A DNA stretch of 64,000 nt from Bacteroidetes bacterium B1(2017) (GTDB lineage Bacteria > Bacteroidota > Bacteroidia > UKL13-3), in NCBI GenBank assembly GCA_002256395.1, contig NKJG01000010.1, positions 16,761 to 80,760 on the forward strand, in the 5' to 3' direction. Every line of letters starts with the position of its first letter. Positions within the stretch are counted from its first letter, which is position 1. The notes beneath the pieces are model-generated. The model was not told the origin of the DNA and ran no database searches. It worked only from the letters and a program-made list of their open reading frames with translations. The translations under genes were made by a program, and so were the position numbers. Positions 36,507 through 47,499 of this stretch are shown piece after piece.

Positions 36507-36539
36507 ACAAAAATGTGCTAATAAAATGTATTTGCCAAG

Positions 36540-37481
36540 CTATTCTAGTTCTGAACCAAAATCGTGGAAATCTGCTAGTGGTGGCTCACCCAAGGCGTAG
36601 AGAATTTTCAATATTTCTTTTTGCTTGGCCGTTTTATTTAACTTTTCGTACGACGAAGCTAAATTGCGGAGGATGCGTTTAACAATATCTAGGTTTGAAC
36701 AAGGCACGAGAAAATCTTGTTTAGCCTCAATATGTATTTGCTGTAGAAACTGCTCTAAGTTTGATTTGGTAAAGATAGCACCGCCATTAAAGGCATTTAT
36801 ATAAAACAGAATTTTGCCGCTTTGGTTCAGCCATTCTTCTATTTCATTAAACTTCATCTCTACATTGCTCTTGCCAAATTCTTCCATGTAGGCCAACACA
36901 AAATGTTGCGGAAGATTAACTCCAAACACAGGAATATTTAATTTTTGAGCCACCAAAATATACACTGTTGCTAGCAAAATTGGGTTTCCCTTTTTGCTCT
37001 CCAACACTTGATTAATAAAGGAGTTCGACGGATCGTGGTAATTATCTACATTGCCTTTAAAGCCATGTACTTGGTATAGGATATAATTTATGATGCGTAC
37101 TTTTTCGTAGGGACTTAATTCATAATTCATTTCCAACCATACATCTAGCCTAAGCTTTTCTATGGTATTAATTAAATTCTGTTTGTTATATTCTGGAAAC
37201 CTATATTTAGTAATTAGGTAAACACCCTCTAACAAATCTTGCTCCTTAGAATTGTACCAAACTAAAAACTCTTCGAATAGCGCATTGTATTGAAGCTTAT
37301 GAATAATATTCTCTAAACGCTGTTGGTGCACCATATCTTTAAGCTCGCCCCACTCCTCTTCTAAGAAAGGAATTACCTGGGTGCCTAAAGAAAGTAAACG
37401 CTCCTCAATATGACTAAATACCTCTGGATCGTCATCGTCTAACAAAACAACTAGTGATCTTAATTCAGACTCGTTCATCAA
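36540..37481 (-). CDS. SirB1-type transglutaminase-like protein
   Basis: NYHDPSNSFINQVLESKKGNPILLATVYILVAQKLNIPVFGVNLPQHFVLAY. Confidence 0.75.
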   Translation of the reverse strand: MMNESELRSLVVLLDDDDPEVFSHIEERLLSLGTQVIPFLEEEWGELKDMVHQQRLENIIHKLQYNALFEEFLVWYNSKEQDLLEGVYLITKYRFPEYNKQNLINTIEKLRLDVWLEMNYELSPYEKVRIINYILYQVHGFKGNVDNYHDPSNSFINQVLESKKGNPILLATVYILVAQKLNIPVFGVNLPQHFVLAYMEEFGKSNVEMKFNEIEEWLNQSGKILFYINAFNGGAIFTKSNLEQFLQQIHIEAKQDFLVPCSNLDIVKRILRNLASSYEKLNKTAKQKEILKILYALGEPPLADFHDFGSELE

Positions 37482-37525
37482 GATTATGCTACTAAGTGGT
37501 TTTTACAATTTGGTTCGAACCAAAA

Positions 37526-39910
37526 CTATTTCTTAACTTTTTTGGCTGCTGTTTTTTTGGCTGCTGTTTTCTTTGCAGGAGTTTTTGCTGCAACTACCTT
37601 TTTTGCTGCCGTTTTCTTGCTAGCAGGTTTTGCTTCTGCTTCAATTATTTTAGCAACAACCTCGTAAGTTAGTTCTTCTACTTTAGTTGTTTTTGGCAAG
37701 CGATAATTATCTCTTCCCTTAGCAATATAAGGACCCCAACGGCCATTTAATATTTTTACCTCGGCATCCTCTTCAAAGGTTTTCAATAATTTATTGGCAT
37801 CCGAAATACGTTTGCCTTCAATTAATTCAACCGCTCTATCAAACTCTATGGCAAAAACATCATCTGTTTTTGGTATGCTAATAAACTTGCTATCGTGCAT
37901 TAAATAAGGGCCGAACCTACCAATGGCAGCTTTAATATCTTTCCCTTCAAAATTTCCCACCACGCGAGGTAATTTAAATAAATCTAAAGCCTCTTCTAGT
38001 GTTATGGTTTCGGTTAATTGGCCTGCACGTAAACTGGCATATTTTGGTTTTAAAGCCTCATCATCGCTATTATCTCCAATTTGTGCAAACGGACCATATC
38101 TGCCCACTTTTACATAGACTGTTTTGCCCGTTTCTGGATCAATACCAATGGTACGCTCTGCATTTTGGCGCTCTGCGTTTTCGCTAGTATTTGTTACAGT
38201 GGCATGGAAAGGACCGTAGAATTTTTCAATCATTTTATTCCAAACCAATTGGCCTCTGGCAATTTTATCAAACTCTTCCTCTACGCTAGCGGTAAAGTTA
38301 AAGTCCATAATTTGCTCAAAGTGTTTGCTCAAGAAATCGGTTACAATCATTCCAATATCGCTTGGGAATAACTTCGATTTTTCGCTAGCAAATTTCTCTG
38401 TTCTATCTTCTCTAGAAATAACTTGTTTCTCTAAAGTTAACTGAACAAAATTACGCTCTTTACCCTCTCTATCTTCCTTAACCACATAGCCTCTCTTTTG
38501 AATCGTACTAATAGTTGGTGCATAGGTAGAAGGACGACCAATACCAAGCTCTTCTAAGCGTTTAACCAAACTTGCCTCAGTATATCTAGGAGCAGGACGA
38601 GTAAAGCGCTCAGTAGCCTGAATTTGGTTCAGTACCAATTGCTCGCCAACAGCTAAAGGAGGTAACATTTTGCTACCTTCATCCTCTTGATCGTCATCTG
38701 TACTTTCTAAGTATACCTTTAAAAAACCATCAAATTTTAAAACCTCACCGGTTGCCACTAATTGTTCTGTAACGCCATCAATAGCAATGGTAGCAATGGT
38801 TTTTTCTATTTGCGCCTTAGCCATTTGAGAGGCAATAGCACGCTTATAAATTAGGTCGTATAATCTTTTTTCTTGAGGAGTACCTTCTATTTCTACATTC
38901 TCAAAATAGGTAGGACGTATAGCCTCATGCGCCTCTTGAGCACTATCATTCTTGGTAGTATAGCGCATTGGGCGACTATATTTCTCGCCAAAGTTTGAGC
39001 TAATATAGTTTTGAGCACTAGCGATAGCCAATTCAGAAAGGTTCACGCTATCGGTACGCATGTAGGTAATTAACCCGTTTTCGTAAAGCTTTTGGGCAAT
39101 ACTCATGGTTATACTTACACCATACCCCATTTTTCTACTTGCCTCTTGTTGCAAGGTAGAGGTAGTAAACGGCGGAGCTGGAGATTTTTCGCTAGGCTTA
39201 ACTTCTAGGTTTTTAATAGTAAAATTGGCACCTACACATTTTTCAAGAAATGCCTTTGCTTCTGCTTCGGTTTCAAAACGTTTGCCTAATTCGGCCTCCA
39301 TTTGTTTGCCACCTACATTAAAGCGGGCAATTACTCTAAAAGCCGAAGAATAGTTAAAGTTATTTATTTCGCGTTCCCTATCTACAATTAATCTAACAGC
39401 TACAGATTGCACCCTGCCTGCACTTAAATTACCCTTTACTTTTTTCCATAAAACAGGAGATAATTCAAAACCCACCAATCTATCTAACACACGTCGAGCC
39501 TGTTGCGCATCAACCAAGTTTTTATCTATACCTCTAGGGTTATCAATAGCTTTTAAAATAGCAGGCTTGGTAATTTCGTGGAATACAATTCGTCTGGTTT
39601 TCTTTTCGTCTAAATTTAGTACTTCGCTTAGGTGCCAGCTAATGGCTTCCCCCTCGCGGTCCTCATCGGAAGCTAACCAAACCAAATCGGCATCTTTAGA
39701 AAGCTTCTTTAATTCGGCTACGATGGCCTTTTTATCATCGCTTACCTCGTAATTAGGTTTAAAATTCCCTTTCACATCAATGGCATCATCGCCTTTGGCA
39801 AGATCACGTATATGTCCAAAGCAACTCTTAACTGTGAAATCTTTTCCCAAAAACTTCTCAATGGTTTTTGCCTTGGCAGGCGACTCAACTATAACTAAAT
39901 TCTTACTCAT
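37526..39910 (-). CDS. topA: DNA topoisomerase I
   Basis: MSKNLVIVESPAKAKTIEKFLGKDFTVKSCFGHIRDL; ITYMRTDSVNLS; Lys/Ala-rich C-tail. Confidence 0.97.
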   Translation of the reverse strand: MSKNLVIVESPAKAKTIEKFLGKDFTVKSCFGHIRDLAKGDDAIDVKGNFKPNYEVSDDKKAIVAELKKLSKDADLVWLASDEDREGEAISWHLSEVLNLDEKKTRRIVFHEITKPAILKAIDNPRGIDKNLVDAQQARRVLDRLVGFELSPVLWKKVKGNLSAGRVQSVAVRLIVDREREINNFNYSSAFRVIARFNVGGKQMEAELGKRFETEAEAKAFLEKCVGANFTIKNLEVKPSEKSPAPPFTTSTLQQEASRKMGYGVSITMSIAQKLYENGLITYMRTDSVNLSELAIASAQNYISSNFGEKYSRPMRYTTKNDSAQEAHEAIRPTYFENVEIEGTPQEKRLYDLIYKRAIASQMAKAQIEKTIATIAIDGVTEQLVATGEVLKFDGFLKVYLESTDDDQEDEGSKMLPPLAVGEQLVLNQIQATERFTRPAPRYTEASLVKRLEELGIGRPSTYAPTISTIQKRGYVVKEDREGKERNFVQLTLEKQVISREDRTEKFASEKSKLFPSDIGMIVTDFLSKHFEQIMDFNFTASVEEEFDKIARGQLVWNKMIEKFYGPFHATVTNTSENAERQNAERTIGIDPETGKTVYVKVGRYGPFAQIGDNSDDEALKPKYASLRAGQLTETITLEEALDLFKLPRVVGNFEGKDIKAAIGRFGPYLMHDSKFISIPKTDDVFAIEFDRAVELIEGKRISDANKLLKTFEEDAEVKILNGRWGPYIAKGRDNYRLPKTTKVEELTYEVVAKIIEAEAKPASKKTAAKKVVAAKTPAKKTAAKKTAAKKVKK

Positions 39911-40005
39911 CTTTTCTTTTTCTCAAATTTTTAAGCGTTTCAATACACTATTAAAACATAAAAATTGCGGGCACAATATCCGAAATACAAATGTTAAAAA
40001 AAACA

Positions 40006-40032
40006 AAAAGCCGCTGAGAGGCGGCTTTTTGT
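40006..40032 (-). terminator. Intrinsic terminator downstream of the M43 protease gene
   Basis: AAAAAGCCGC-tgaga-GGCGGCTTTTT. Confidence 0.8.
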
Positions 40033-40047
40033 GGTGTTTTAGGCTCT

Positions 40048-41883
40048 TTATTCTACCAACAACTTGTGAACAAATAGGCCTTCAGGTGTTTTCACTTCAA
40101 TAAGGTAAAGTCCTGAATTCATATCTTTTACATTGAAACTAAGTTCGTGTTTACCTACCGCGAAATTATTTTTTACTAATTCTTTCATAATTTTACCTTG
40201 TAGGTCTAAAATACTGATTTCTATCTCTCTATTTTCCTTGTTTTCAAACGAAATGGTTGAATTATCGTTGCTTGGGTTAGGAAAAACATTGAAATTAATG
40301 GCCTGTTTTAACTGCTCAGAAATTCCAACTGGTTCAGAAATAGCAAACTCATCTATAAAAATATTATTGCCACGTAGAGATAGTAATTCAAAACGCACTT
40401 TACAATTTGTATAGGTTTTGTATCCGCTTAAATCTATCGTAAATCTTTTCCATTGTGTGGCCGTTGGAGTAAAAGGCGAAGTACCAATTGAACCTGCTGT
40501 TTCCATTTCGGTAGACGTTAAGGTTCTTATTAAAACCTCAGAACGTCCGTGGCTATTGGATATATAAATTCTAAGTTTATCGCTACTAGCGGTTGTACGT
40601 TTTCCATAGGCTACATAAAAGCTCATGGTTGGAGTACTAAGTGTAGTAATATCAATACTTGGAGAGGTAAAGGCATTTCTAACATTGGTTCTCCAGGTTT
40701 TACTATTTTGAGCCGAGATACAACCAGAACCTGATGCTCCAACTGCATTGTTAGCTTGCCAACCACTATCGCCAGGACATGTATAGTTTTCTAAGCCCCA
40801 ACCTGTACCTGCTAAGCTAGCTACATTAAATCCAAATTGGTAAGGAGCTTTAACGCTTGAAGGAGTTAATGTTTTATAAGTACCATCGGCATTTAAACCG
40901 GCAGCGCTAATATTGGTTGCCGAGAAAATGTTTGCACGGTAATTGGTAAGTATTTGATCAGCTCTCGTTTTTTGACCATTGGTATACATGTTCATACAGG
41001 TACCATCGCTGTAATCCATATAGTTCTTAATTTGATCGGGCATATCTGGAACATCATTGGTACATGAGTTTTTATTGCTTACACAACCATAATTTGCCGC
41101 AGCAACTGGAGGCGTATCACAAACCTGATCGCCTTGGCTAGCACAATTAGAACTAGTTCCACCCACACAACCGCCTTGGAAAGTATGATATAAGCCAATC
41201 CAATGTCCACCTTCGTGGGTTAAGGTTCTACCTGCTTGGGCAATTTCGGCAGCTTCAATGGCACCACATTGCGAGTAAAGGGCCATAATTCCATCGGTAC
41301 TGGTTTGAGAATTTAATTGGAACGGAAACTGAGCATAGCCCAAAATTGTTCCAGGATCACCCGTAGTATTTTGGATACTATTTACCACCCAAACATTAAA
41401 ATATTTGCGGGCATCCCAATAGCTTAAAGCCTTTTGAGCATCGCGAGCATTATCGGTTCCTAAATTGTAAATTCTATTTACACCATTTGTTGGAAAACCA
41501 TTTGGATCAAACTGAGCCAACCTAAATTCTATTTGCATATCCGTTGCCAATGGATCAGTGCTTGAACCACCATTGGTTCCTGCAATTTTTCTAAAATCTT
41601 CGTTCAAAACACGAATGGCATCGTTGATCTGTGTTTGCGAAATATTTTCGAACCCATATTTATGAATTACATGAAATACAACAGGGATATATTTTGTGGT
41701 AATGGCCTTTTGTAAAATTGGCAAACGTGCCATGTTATTGGCCAAATCTTCCTGCAATTTAAGCTCAGGATGGTTCTTTAAGCTTTCAACATAAACTTCG
41801 TCTGTGGCACACGGCACAATCGATTGTGATTTTGAAACAACAGAAAAAAGAGCCAAGCCCGCAACTAACAATAATTTCTTCAT
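40048..41883 (-). CDS. Secreted M43-family zinc metalloprotease with T9SS sorting domain
   Basis: LTHEGGHWIGLYHTF (HExxHxxGxxH); C-term FNVFPNPSNDNSTISFE...GLYLIEVKTPEGLFVHKLLVE. Confidence 0.9.
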   Translation of the reverse strand: MKKLLLVAGLALFSVVSKSQSIVPCATDEVYVESLKNHPELKLQEDLANNMARLPILQKAITTKYIPVVFHVIHKYGFENISQTQINDAIRVLNEDFRKIAGTNGGSSTDPLATDMQIEFRLAQFDPNGFPTNGVNRIYNLGTDNARDAQKALSYWDARKYFNVWVVNSIQNTTGDPGTILGYAQFPFQLNSQTSTDGIMALYSQCGAIEAAEIAQAGRTLTHEGGHWIGLYHTFQGGCVGGTSSNCASQGDQVCDTPPVAAANYGCVSNKNSCTNDVPDMPDQIKNYMDYSDGTCMNMYTNGQKTRADQILTNYRANIFSATNISAAGLNADGTYKTLTPSSVKAPYQFGFNVASLAGTGWGLENYTCPGDSGWQANNAVGASGSGCISAQNSKTWRTNVRNAFTSPSIDITTLSTPTMSFYVAYGKRTTASSDKLRIYISNSHGRSEVLIRTLTSTEMETAGSIGTSPFTPTATQWKRFTIDLSGYKTYTNCKVRFELLSLRGNNIFIDEFAISEPVGISEQLKQAINFNVFPNPSNDNSTISFENKENREIEISILDLQGKIMKELVKNNFAVGKHELSFNVKDMNSGLYLIEVKTPEGLFVHKLLVE

Positions 41884-41927
41884 TCGGTAATGTGTAAAGG
41901 ATTTGTATTGCCCTTATAACAGCAATA

Positions 41928-43019
41928 TTAGGCAAAAGGTTGCATATTAAGCATAGCATTGCGCAAGTAATGATCTACCAGCACCATAGCCGCCATTGCC
42001 TCCACTATTGGCACAGCGCGTGGCAACACACAGGCATCGTGTCTTCCTGCAATGGTAAATTTTACCGCTTCGTGACTGGTACTTACACTTTCTTGAGGCT
42101 GCAAAATAGAAGCTACAGGCTTAAAGGCCACTTTAAAATAAATGTCCTCGCCATTTGAAATACCTCCTTGTATGCCTCCACTATGATTTGTTTTGGTATG
42201 AATAGTTCCTTCATTATCTTCAAACACATCGTTGTGTTGGCTACCTTTTAATTTGGTTCCTGCAAAGCCCGAACCTAAATCGAAACCCTTCACCGCATTT
42301 ATGCTAAACATGGCCTTTGCTAAATCGGCATTTAATTTATCAAACACGGGGCTGCCCCAGCCTATGGGAACATGTTTTATGACGCAGGAAATAGTACCAC
42401 CAAGAGTATCGCCAGTAGCTTGGGCAACTTCTATGGCCTCCATCATGGTCTTTGCCGTGTTTGGTTCAGGGCAACGTATGGCATTGCTTTCGGTTTGATC
42501 CAAATCGAGTTGCGTGTAGGCTTGGTTTAATTCAATGGTATGCACTTGCGAAACATAAGCTTGAATGCTAATACCTAATTTTTGCAAAATCATTTTGGCA
42601 AAAGCTCCCGCTAATACGCGCGCCACAGTTTCTCTAGCCGATTGCCTTCCTCCTCCTCTATGATCACGAATACCATATTTTTCTTGGTAGGTAAAATCGG
42701 CATGCGAAGGACGATAAATATCTTTTAACGAATCGTAATCACTCGATTTTGCATCCTTATTTCGAACCATAATACAAATGGGAGTTCCAAGAGTTTTACC
42801 TTCAAACACACCACTTAAAATTTCAAATTCTTCGGCTTCGTTTCTACTAGTGGTAAGTTTACTTTGCCCCGGTTTACGGCGCTGCAAATCTTTGTTTATT
42901 AACTCAAAATCAACGGGCATGTTTGGCAAACAGCCATCAATAACAACACCAATAGCTGGTCCATGACTTTCGCCAAAGCTGGTGCAAGAGAATGCTTTTC
43001 CAAAGGTATTGCCGTTCAT
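41928..43019 (-). CDS. aroC: Chorismate synthase
   Basis: GKAFSCTSFGESHGPAIGVVIDGCLP; RPSHADFTYQEKYGIRDHRGGGRQSARET. Confidence 0.97.
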   Translation of the reverse strand: MNGNTFGKAFSCTSFGESHGPAIGVVIDGCLPNMPVDFELINKDLQRRKPGQSKLTTSRNEAEEFEILSGVFEGKTLGTPICIMVRNKDAKSSDYDSLKDIYRPSHADFTYQEKYGIRDHRGGGRQSARETVARVLAGAFAKMILQKLGISIQAYVSQVHTIELNQAYTQLDLDQTESNAIRCPEPNTAKTMMEAIEVAQATGDTLGGTISCVIKHVPIGWGSPVFDKLNADLAKAMFSINAVKGFDLGSGFAGTKLKGSQHNDVFEDNEGTIHTKTNHSGGIQGGISNGEDIYFKVAFKPVASILQPQESVSTSHEAVKFTIAGRHDACVLPRAVPIVEAMAAMVLVDHYLRNAMLNMQPFA

Positions 43020-43028
43020 GTTGAGGAT

Positions 43029-43577
43029 TTAATTATCGGTTTCGCTAACAGGTGCGCTTAATTTTCCTTTGGCAAAATCGGCCGCAAAATCTACAAATAC
43101 TTTATAGGCCTGTGTAAAGGTAAATTTATTATCGCCTGTGCGCTCAACTATATTACGACGGCCAAGCGTACGCATAAAATCTCTGCGCGATTCGTTGCTT
43201 CTTAATTGATTGTTTGAGGCAATTAATTCGGCATAGGCACTATTCTCAAAATAGGCATCAATTTTCTCATGCTCAAACTCGGCATATTGAATTTCTTCTA
43301 AGAAATTCTTTCCATCTTTATCTAATTCATAGCAAAGTATGGCAAAGAAAATACAGATGTCGCGACTTAATTGCTCGGCGGTTTCATAACTTAATAAAAA
43401 GGCATAATCGCTTTTTACTTCTAGTGCGTATCCAAAACTTTCTTTAAAGAACTTTTCAAAGAAAGCGGCATTGTCTTTTAGCGAAACAAAACGTTGGTCG
43501 CTAGCCAAAATAAACTTCCCATTCATGAGATCGTTTACAAGGTCTTTATGATATCTAGGAAATTCCATAACGGGCAA
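43029..43577 (-). CDS. MukE/MksE/JetB-like condensin accessory protein
   Basis: Small winged-helix-like protein (DFMRTLGRRNIVERTGDNKFTFTQAYKVFVDFA) translationally coupled to the SMC and kleisin-like genes; context-based. Confidence 0.5.
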   Translation of the reverse strand: MPVMEFPRYHKDLVNDLMNGKFILASDQRFVSLKDNAAFFEKFFKESFGYALEVKSDYAFLLSYETAEQLSRDICIFFAILCYELDKDGKNFLEEIQYAEFEHEKIDAYFENSAYAELIASNNQLRSNESRRDFMRTLGRRNIVERTGDNKFTFTQAYKVFVDFAADFAKGKLSAPVSETDN

Positions 43578-44751
43578 TTTTTAATTTGGGTACTCGAAGG
43601 GTCATGTTGCTGGTATTAATCAACTGACGATCGTCTTTACTAGCTAATTCAATGCTTATGCCATCTTCAAACAAGAGAGCGGTTAAGGCAAAGAACTTAT
43701 CGGTTTCAATTTTTTCGTAATCGCTACGTAGGGTCAAACCGCACCACTCAAAGAAACTATCTAATGGCAATTGATCCATCATCCGTGCTTTGTATAAATC
43801 TTTATTAAAAACCCACTTATCGCTCAGCATGGTTGGGTCTTCTAAGAAAATGGTTTCATCAATCGCAAATTGTTCTAAGTACTCTTTTGCGTTTAAGTAC
43901 ATATCATTACTATACGGGTAGGTTCGCTCTACCTTAAACACCTTAGGCAATGGCGCTCTATGCGGTTGTTTTAAGAACTCTATCCAACCCGTAAGTATTA
44001 TAGACTCGGTACGTATGCGTTCAATTAATGGCAATAATTCATTGGTTAGCATTTTTGATTGGCGCAATAAATCGTCGTTGGTTTGAACCAAAAAGGTATA
44101 GAGCTTTTCAAATTGCAAACGAATTAATTCGTCCTCAAAATTTAACCTACGAACGTTAACATAATTAGAGATATCAAACAATTTGTTGGTAATAGATTCA
44201 ACATGATTGATATCTAAAATATTATTCAAAGGTGTAATGTAGTAATCAATCCAAAAGCTGGCTTTGCGCACTTTCTCTTGGTAATCGAGCTTTTCTACAT
44301 TTGATTTTAACTCGCGTGTTTCATTTAATAAGCGAATGGTATTTTTCTCAACCGCCTCGCTAAACTCTTTTATCTCGTTGTATAAATCGCCTATGCGCTG
44401 ACCCAAGATGAGTTTATCTTTAGAGATGCCCTCGCGAATTTTTCGAAACAATACCGAAATAGATTGCTCATATTTCTGAATGGTTTCGGGCAATAGCGGG
44501 CGAAACTCATTTAAGATAAATTCAAATAATTTGTAGTATGTATCTCTAAACTCGTAATCGTCGCCCAGTTTGCGAATAATTTTATAATCGAGTAATTGAG
44601 GCAAAATTTCTTCGCCACGCTCCTTCATAATTTCTTGAAGGCGTTCTTTTCTAATCAAGCCATCGCTGGTTTGAATATCAAATAAATCTTTCAGGCTATC
44701 AAAATATCCAGCCAGAAAGTTGAGTATGGTTTTTGGTTCTGCTTTGCTCAT
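43555..44751 (-). CDS. MukF/MksF/JetA-like kleisin protein
   Basis: Helical protein with N-terminal wHTH-like region between SMC-like and MukE-like genes; context-based. Confidence 0.5.
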   Translation of the reverse strand: MSKAEPKTILNFLAGYFDSLKDLFDIQTSDGLIRKERLQEIMKERGEEILPQLLDYKIIRKLGDDYEFRDTYYKLFEFILNEFRPLLPETIQKYEQSISVLFRKIREGISKDKLILGQRIGDLYNEIKEFSEAVEKNTIRLLNETRELKSNVEKLDYQEKVRKASFWIDYYITPLNNILDINHVESITNKLFDISNYVNVRRLNFEDELIRLQFEKLYTFLVQTNDDLLRQSKMLTNELLPLIERIRTESIILTGWIEFLKQPHRAPLPKVFKVERTYPYSNDMYLNAKEYLEQFAIDETIFLEDPTMLSDKWVFNKDLYKARMMDQLPLDSFFEWCGLTLRSDYEKIETDKFFALTALLFEDGISIELASKDDRQLINTSNMTLRVPKLKIARYGIS

Positions 44752-44763
44752 TTCAACCTCCCA

Positions 44764-47412
44764 TTAATTAGCACTTGCATTACGTTCGCCATACATGGCA
44801 TTTACTTTTTCGTTGATATTAATTTTGCCTGCATTTGGATAGATAAAATAGTATTTACCAAAGCCTGCTACAGCATCTGGCGCAGCAAAAATTGGAATAA
44901 AATTATGCTCCTTGCAGAACCTTACTAACTCAGGCCTATTTTGTTTATCAATAGTGGCTACCTCATCAATAAATAAGGCAATTCTATTTTCATCATCAAA
45001 AATGGCCAAGCGATTAATAATGGTCATAATAATAATCAAACGAATCATTTTATCTGTTCCATCCGATTCTATTTGCTCATTTAAATCAACACGCTTGCTT
45101 ACTCCTTTGCGAGTAAGATGAAGGGTAATATCAAATAAATCATCAAACTCAATTTTCTTACCCGAATCTAAGTAAGCATCCAATACTTTTAAGTTCTCTG
45201 AATGATCAAACTCAAACATTAATTGTCCGCGCACCGCTTGAATTTGGCTAATCTTTTTCACTTCATCTACCAATCTCTTATTGTCTTCTAACTCTATGGT
45301 AAGCGATTCAATATCCGAGATTTTTGCTTGCGATAATTTGGTATTAAACTTATTATAAACAAACTCTTTAAACTCATCGTAACGCTTTAACAAAGTATAG
45401 GCAGGGTTTGCAAATTGAGCCGAGATATTTTCTAATAAACTCGAAATAGAACGTTCTTTATCATCAATTAAAGCAATCTCTTCTTCAACGTATTTTATAA
45501 AGTCCATTTCATCGGCAAAGGTGCTTTGTAATTTATCACGCAACTTCTCAAACAACTTGTCTTTACTGGCTTTTAGCTCATGTCTATCGGCCATATTAAT
45601 TTGTACTTTTTTGTATAAATTATCTAAGTCGTCTTGCGATTCAAACTCCTCTCCTACCAAACCATAAGTATCTAAGGTTTGTTTGTATTCTTGAAGCTCT
45701 CTAATTCTACGCTCGCGTTTATCTTTATCTACAATTAAGTCTTGAACCTCCAGTTGGCGCTTCGCAATATCCTTTGCTAACTTAGCTTGTTCGGCTTCAA
45801 TTTTTTGCTTCTCTTCGTTTAGAGTTTGAAGGTCTTGTTTTAATTTATCAATGGCCTTAATTAAAGTTGGCTTCGATTTAATCTTTTGAATCTTCAGTTT
45901 AATCCCTTCAATTTCGGCATTAATAGCCTGTAGCTCTAGCGTTGATTTTTCTAGGTCTTTGGCAACTTCATACAAAGCTTCTTGGCTCTTTAATTCTGTT
46001 TTGGCGCCTGCCAATTCATCCTTAATTTCTTCAACTGATTTAAAATCTTCAAAATGAATATTCTTGGATAAATCTATTTCACCATCAAAAATCTTAAGCT
46101 TTTCAGAAACCTTGTGAATAGCTTTTAAAACTTGATCGCCAGGTAAGCTCTTAACTTGTTCGCTTAAAATGCCATTTAGCATTTTGCGATTTTCCATATT
46201 GCCCGAGATTTTATTAATTAATAAATCGCCATAGTTTTTAACTTGGTTTTCGTATCTCACAACGCTGTCGCGCAATTGGGCAATGCGGTTATCAATCATG
46301 CGGCTATTCAATTTCTGAATCTCCACCATGGTAATTCTAGATTCTATTTCCTTACGTTTTTGATCGTAATTCTCTAAGCTCTCGTTTAGCAACTCAATAG
46401 GGTCAAACGAATTAATTACCTTAATTTCTATTTCTTTTTCATTAAGCAATTCGGCCTTGCTATTTATTTCGGTCTCCTTGTTTCCAATTTTTCGGTCAAA
46501 ATCGGCCTTTTGCGGAATTAAGTTCTCGTTTATCTCTGTATTAATGCGTGCAATATTTTGATTGCGTTCAGCCAACTGACTTTGCAGAGTAGGGAGTGTG
46601 CTTTCGTAATTTGCATTAAAGGCATAAAAGAATTGGTGAATAATTCTTGCCTTCGCATTGTATTGGCTTACTACTTCTCTAAACTCATCAAACTCATTCT
46701 TCACCGATTTAAGGTTACGAATTTCATTGTTAATTTTCCTTAAATCAATGATATCTTTCTTATTCTTTTGCGAGAAATTTAAGACTTCATTTTCCCTGTT
46801 ATCGGCAACAATTAAAGCTTCCTTCAGGTTTTTGTTGGTAATTAGTTTGGTATTAATTAGGTATCTGTAGATGCGAGAAAAGTTATTGCTTAAACCTTCT
46901 GTTTTCACATTATCATCTAACCATACTACGCCATTATTTCTGCGGCCACGTTGGTAAACGGTATTAAATACTTCGCGCTTATCTTTAAATGGAATAAACT
47001 CCACTCCGTCTTTCGCCAAAGCCTCTTGAACCTCGTCAAACTTTAGGAGTTTCTTATTTTCATCTACAAAATAATGCTCTTTGTATTCGGTATTAAAACG
47101 GTAATACTCTAGCTCCGAATCGCCATTACGTTTAACTAAAATGCAGTAGTATGATTTCTTAAAAATCTCAAATACTATATAGCTTTGATTTGGGTTTGGA
47201 AAATAATGGTGTAAGGTTTCTTTATCGCCTCTACGCTGACCACTAAAGGTCATTTTGTTTCCATCAATAATAAAAAGGAAATTAAGGGCATAAATAAGGG
47301 TACTCTTCCCAATATTGTTAGGCCCAACTAGTTGCAGGCTATCACAATCATTAAGTCGAATCTCTGCCTTACCATAAACTTTTGAATTTAAAATGGTTAG
47401 TGAAGTTAACAT
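44764..47412 (-). CDS. MukB/MksB/JetC-like SMC-family ATPase
   Basis: N-term LQLVGPNNIGKSTLIYALNFLF (Walker A), long coiled coil, C-term RIALFIDEVATIDKQNRPEL (Walker B). Confidence 0.75.
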   Translation of the reverse strand: MLTSLTILNSKVYGKAEIRLNDCDSLQLVGPNNIGKSTLIYALNFLFIIDGNKMTFSGQRRGDKETLHHYFPNPNQSYIVFEIFKKSYYCILVKRNGDSELEYYRFNTEYKEHYFVDENKKLLKFDEVQEALAKDGVEFIPFKDKREVFNTVYQRGRRNNGVVWLDDNVKTEGLSNNFSRIYRYLINTKLITNKNLKEALIVADNRENEVLNFSQKNKKDIIDLRKINNEIRNLKSVKNEFDEFREVVSQYNAKARIIHQFFYAFNANYESTLPTLQSQLAERNQNIARINTEINENLIPQKADFDRKIGNKETEINSKAELLNEKEIEIKVINSFDPIELLNESLENYDQKRKEIESRITMVEIQKLNSRMIDNRIAQLRDSVVRYENQVKNYGDLLINKISGNMENRKMLNGILSEQVKSLPGDQVLKAIHKVSEKLKIFDGEIDLSKNIHFEDFKSVEEIKDELAGAKTELKSQEALYEVAKDLEKSTLELQAINAEIEGIKLKIQKIKSKPTLIKAIDKLKQDLQTLNEEKQKIEAEQAKLAKDIAKRQLEVQDLIVDKDKRERRIRELQEYKQTLDTYGLVGEEFESQDDLDNLYKKVQINMADRHELKASKDKLFEKLRDKLQSTFADEMDFIKYVEEEIALIDDKERSISSLLENISAQFANPAYTLLKRYDEFKEFVYNKFNTKLSQAKISDIESLTIELEDNKRLVDEVKKISQIQAVRGQLMFEFDHSENLKVLDAYLDSGKKIEFDDLFDITLHLTRKGVSKRVDLNEQIESDGTDKMIRLIIIMTIINRLAIFDDENRIALFIDEVATIDKQNRPELVRFCKEHNFIPIFAAPDAVAGFGKYYFIYPNAGKININEKVNAMYGERNASAN

Positions 47413-47499
47413 GCTTCTGTCTCAGATTTAATGAGGCAAAATACATATCAAAAGGCACAAGAAACCCACAAAGAATTGACATTTGGGAAATACTGGCAG

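Noticed and set aside
43029-47412. Calling this a complete Wadjet (JetABCD) system
   Set aside because: No JetD-like Toprim protein next to the three genes; kept as an SMC/kleisin/MukE-like operon only.
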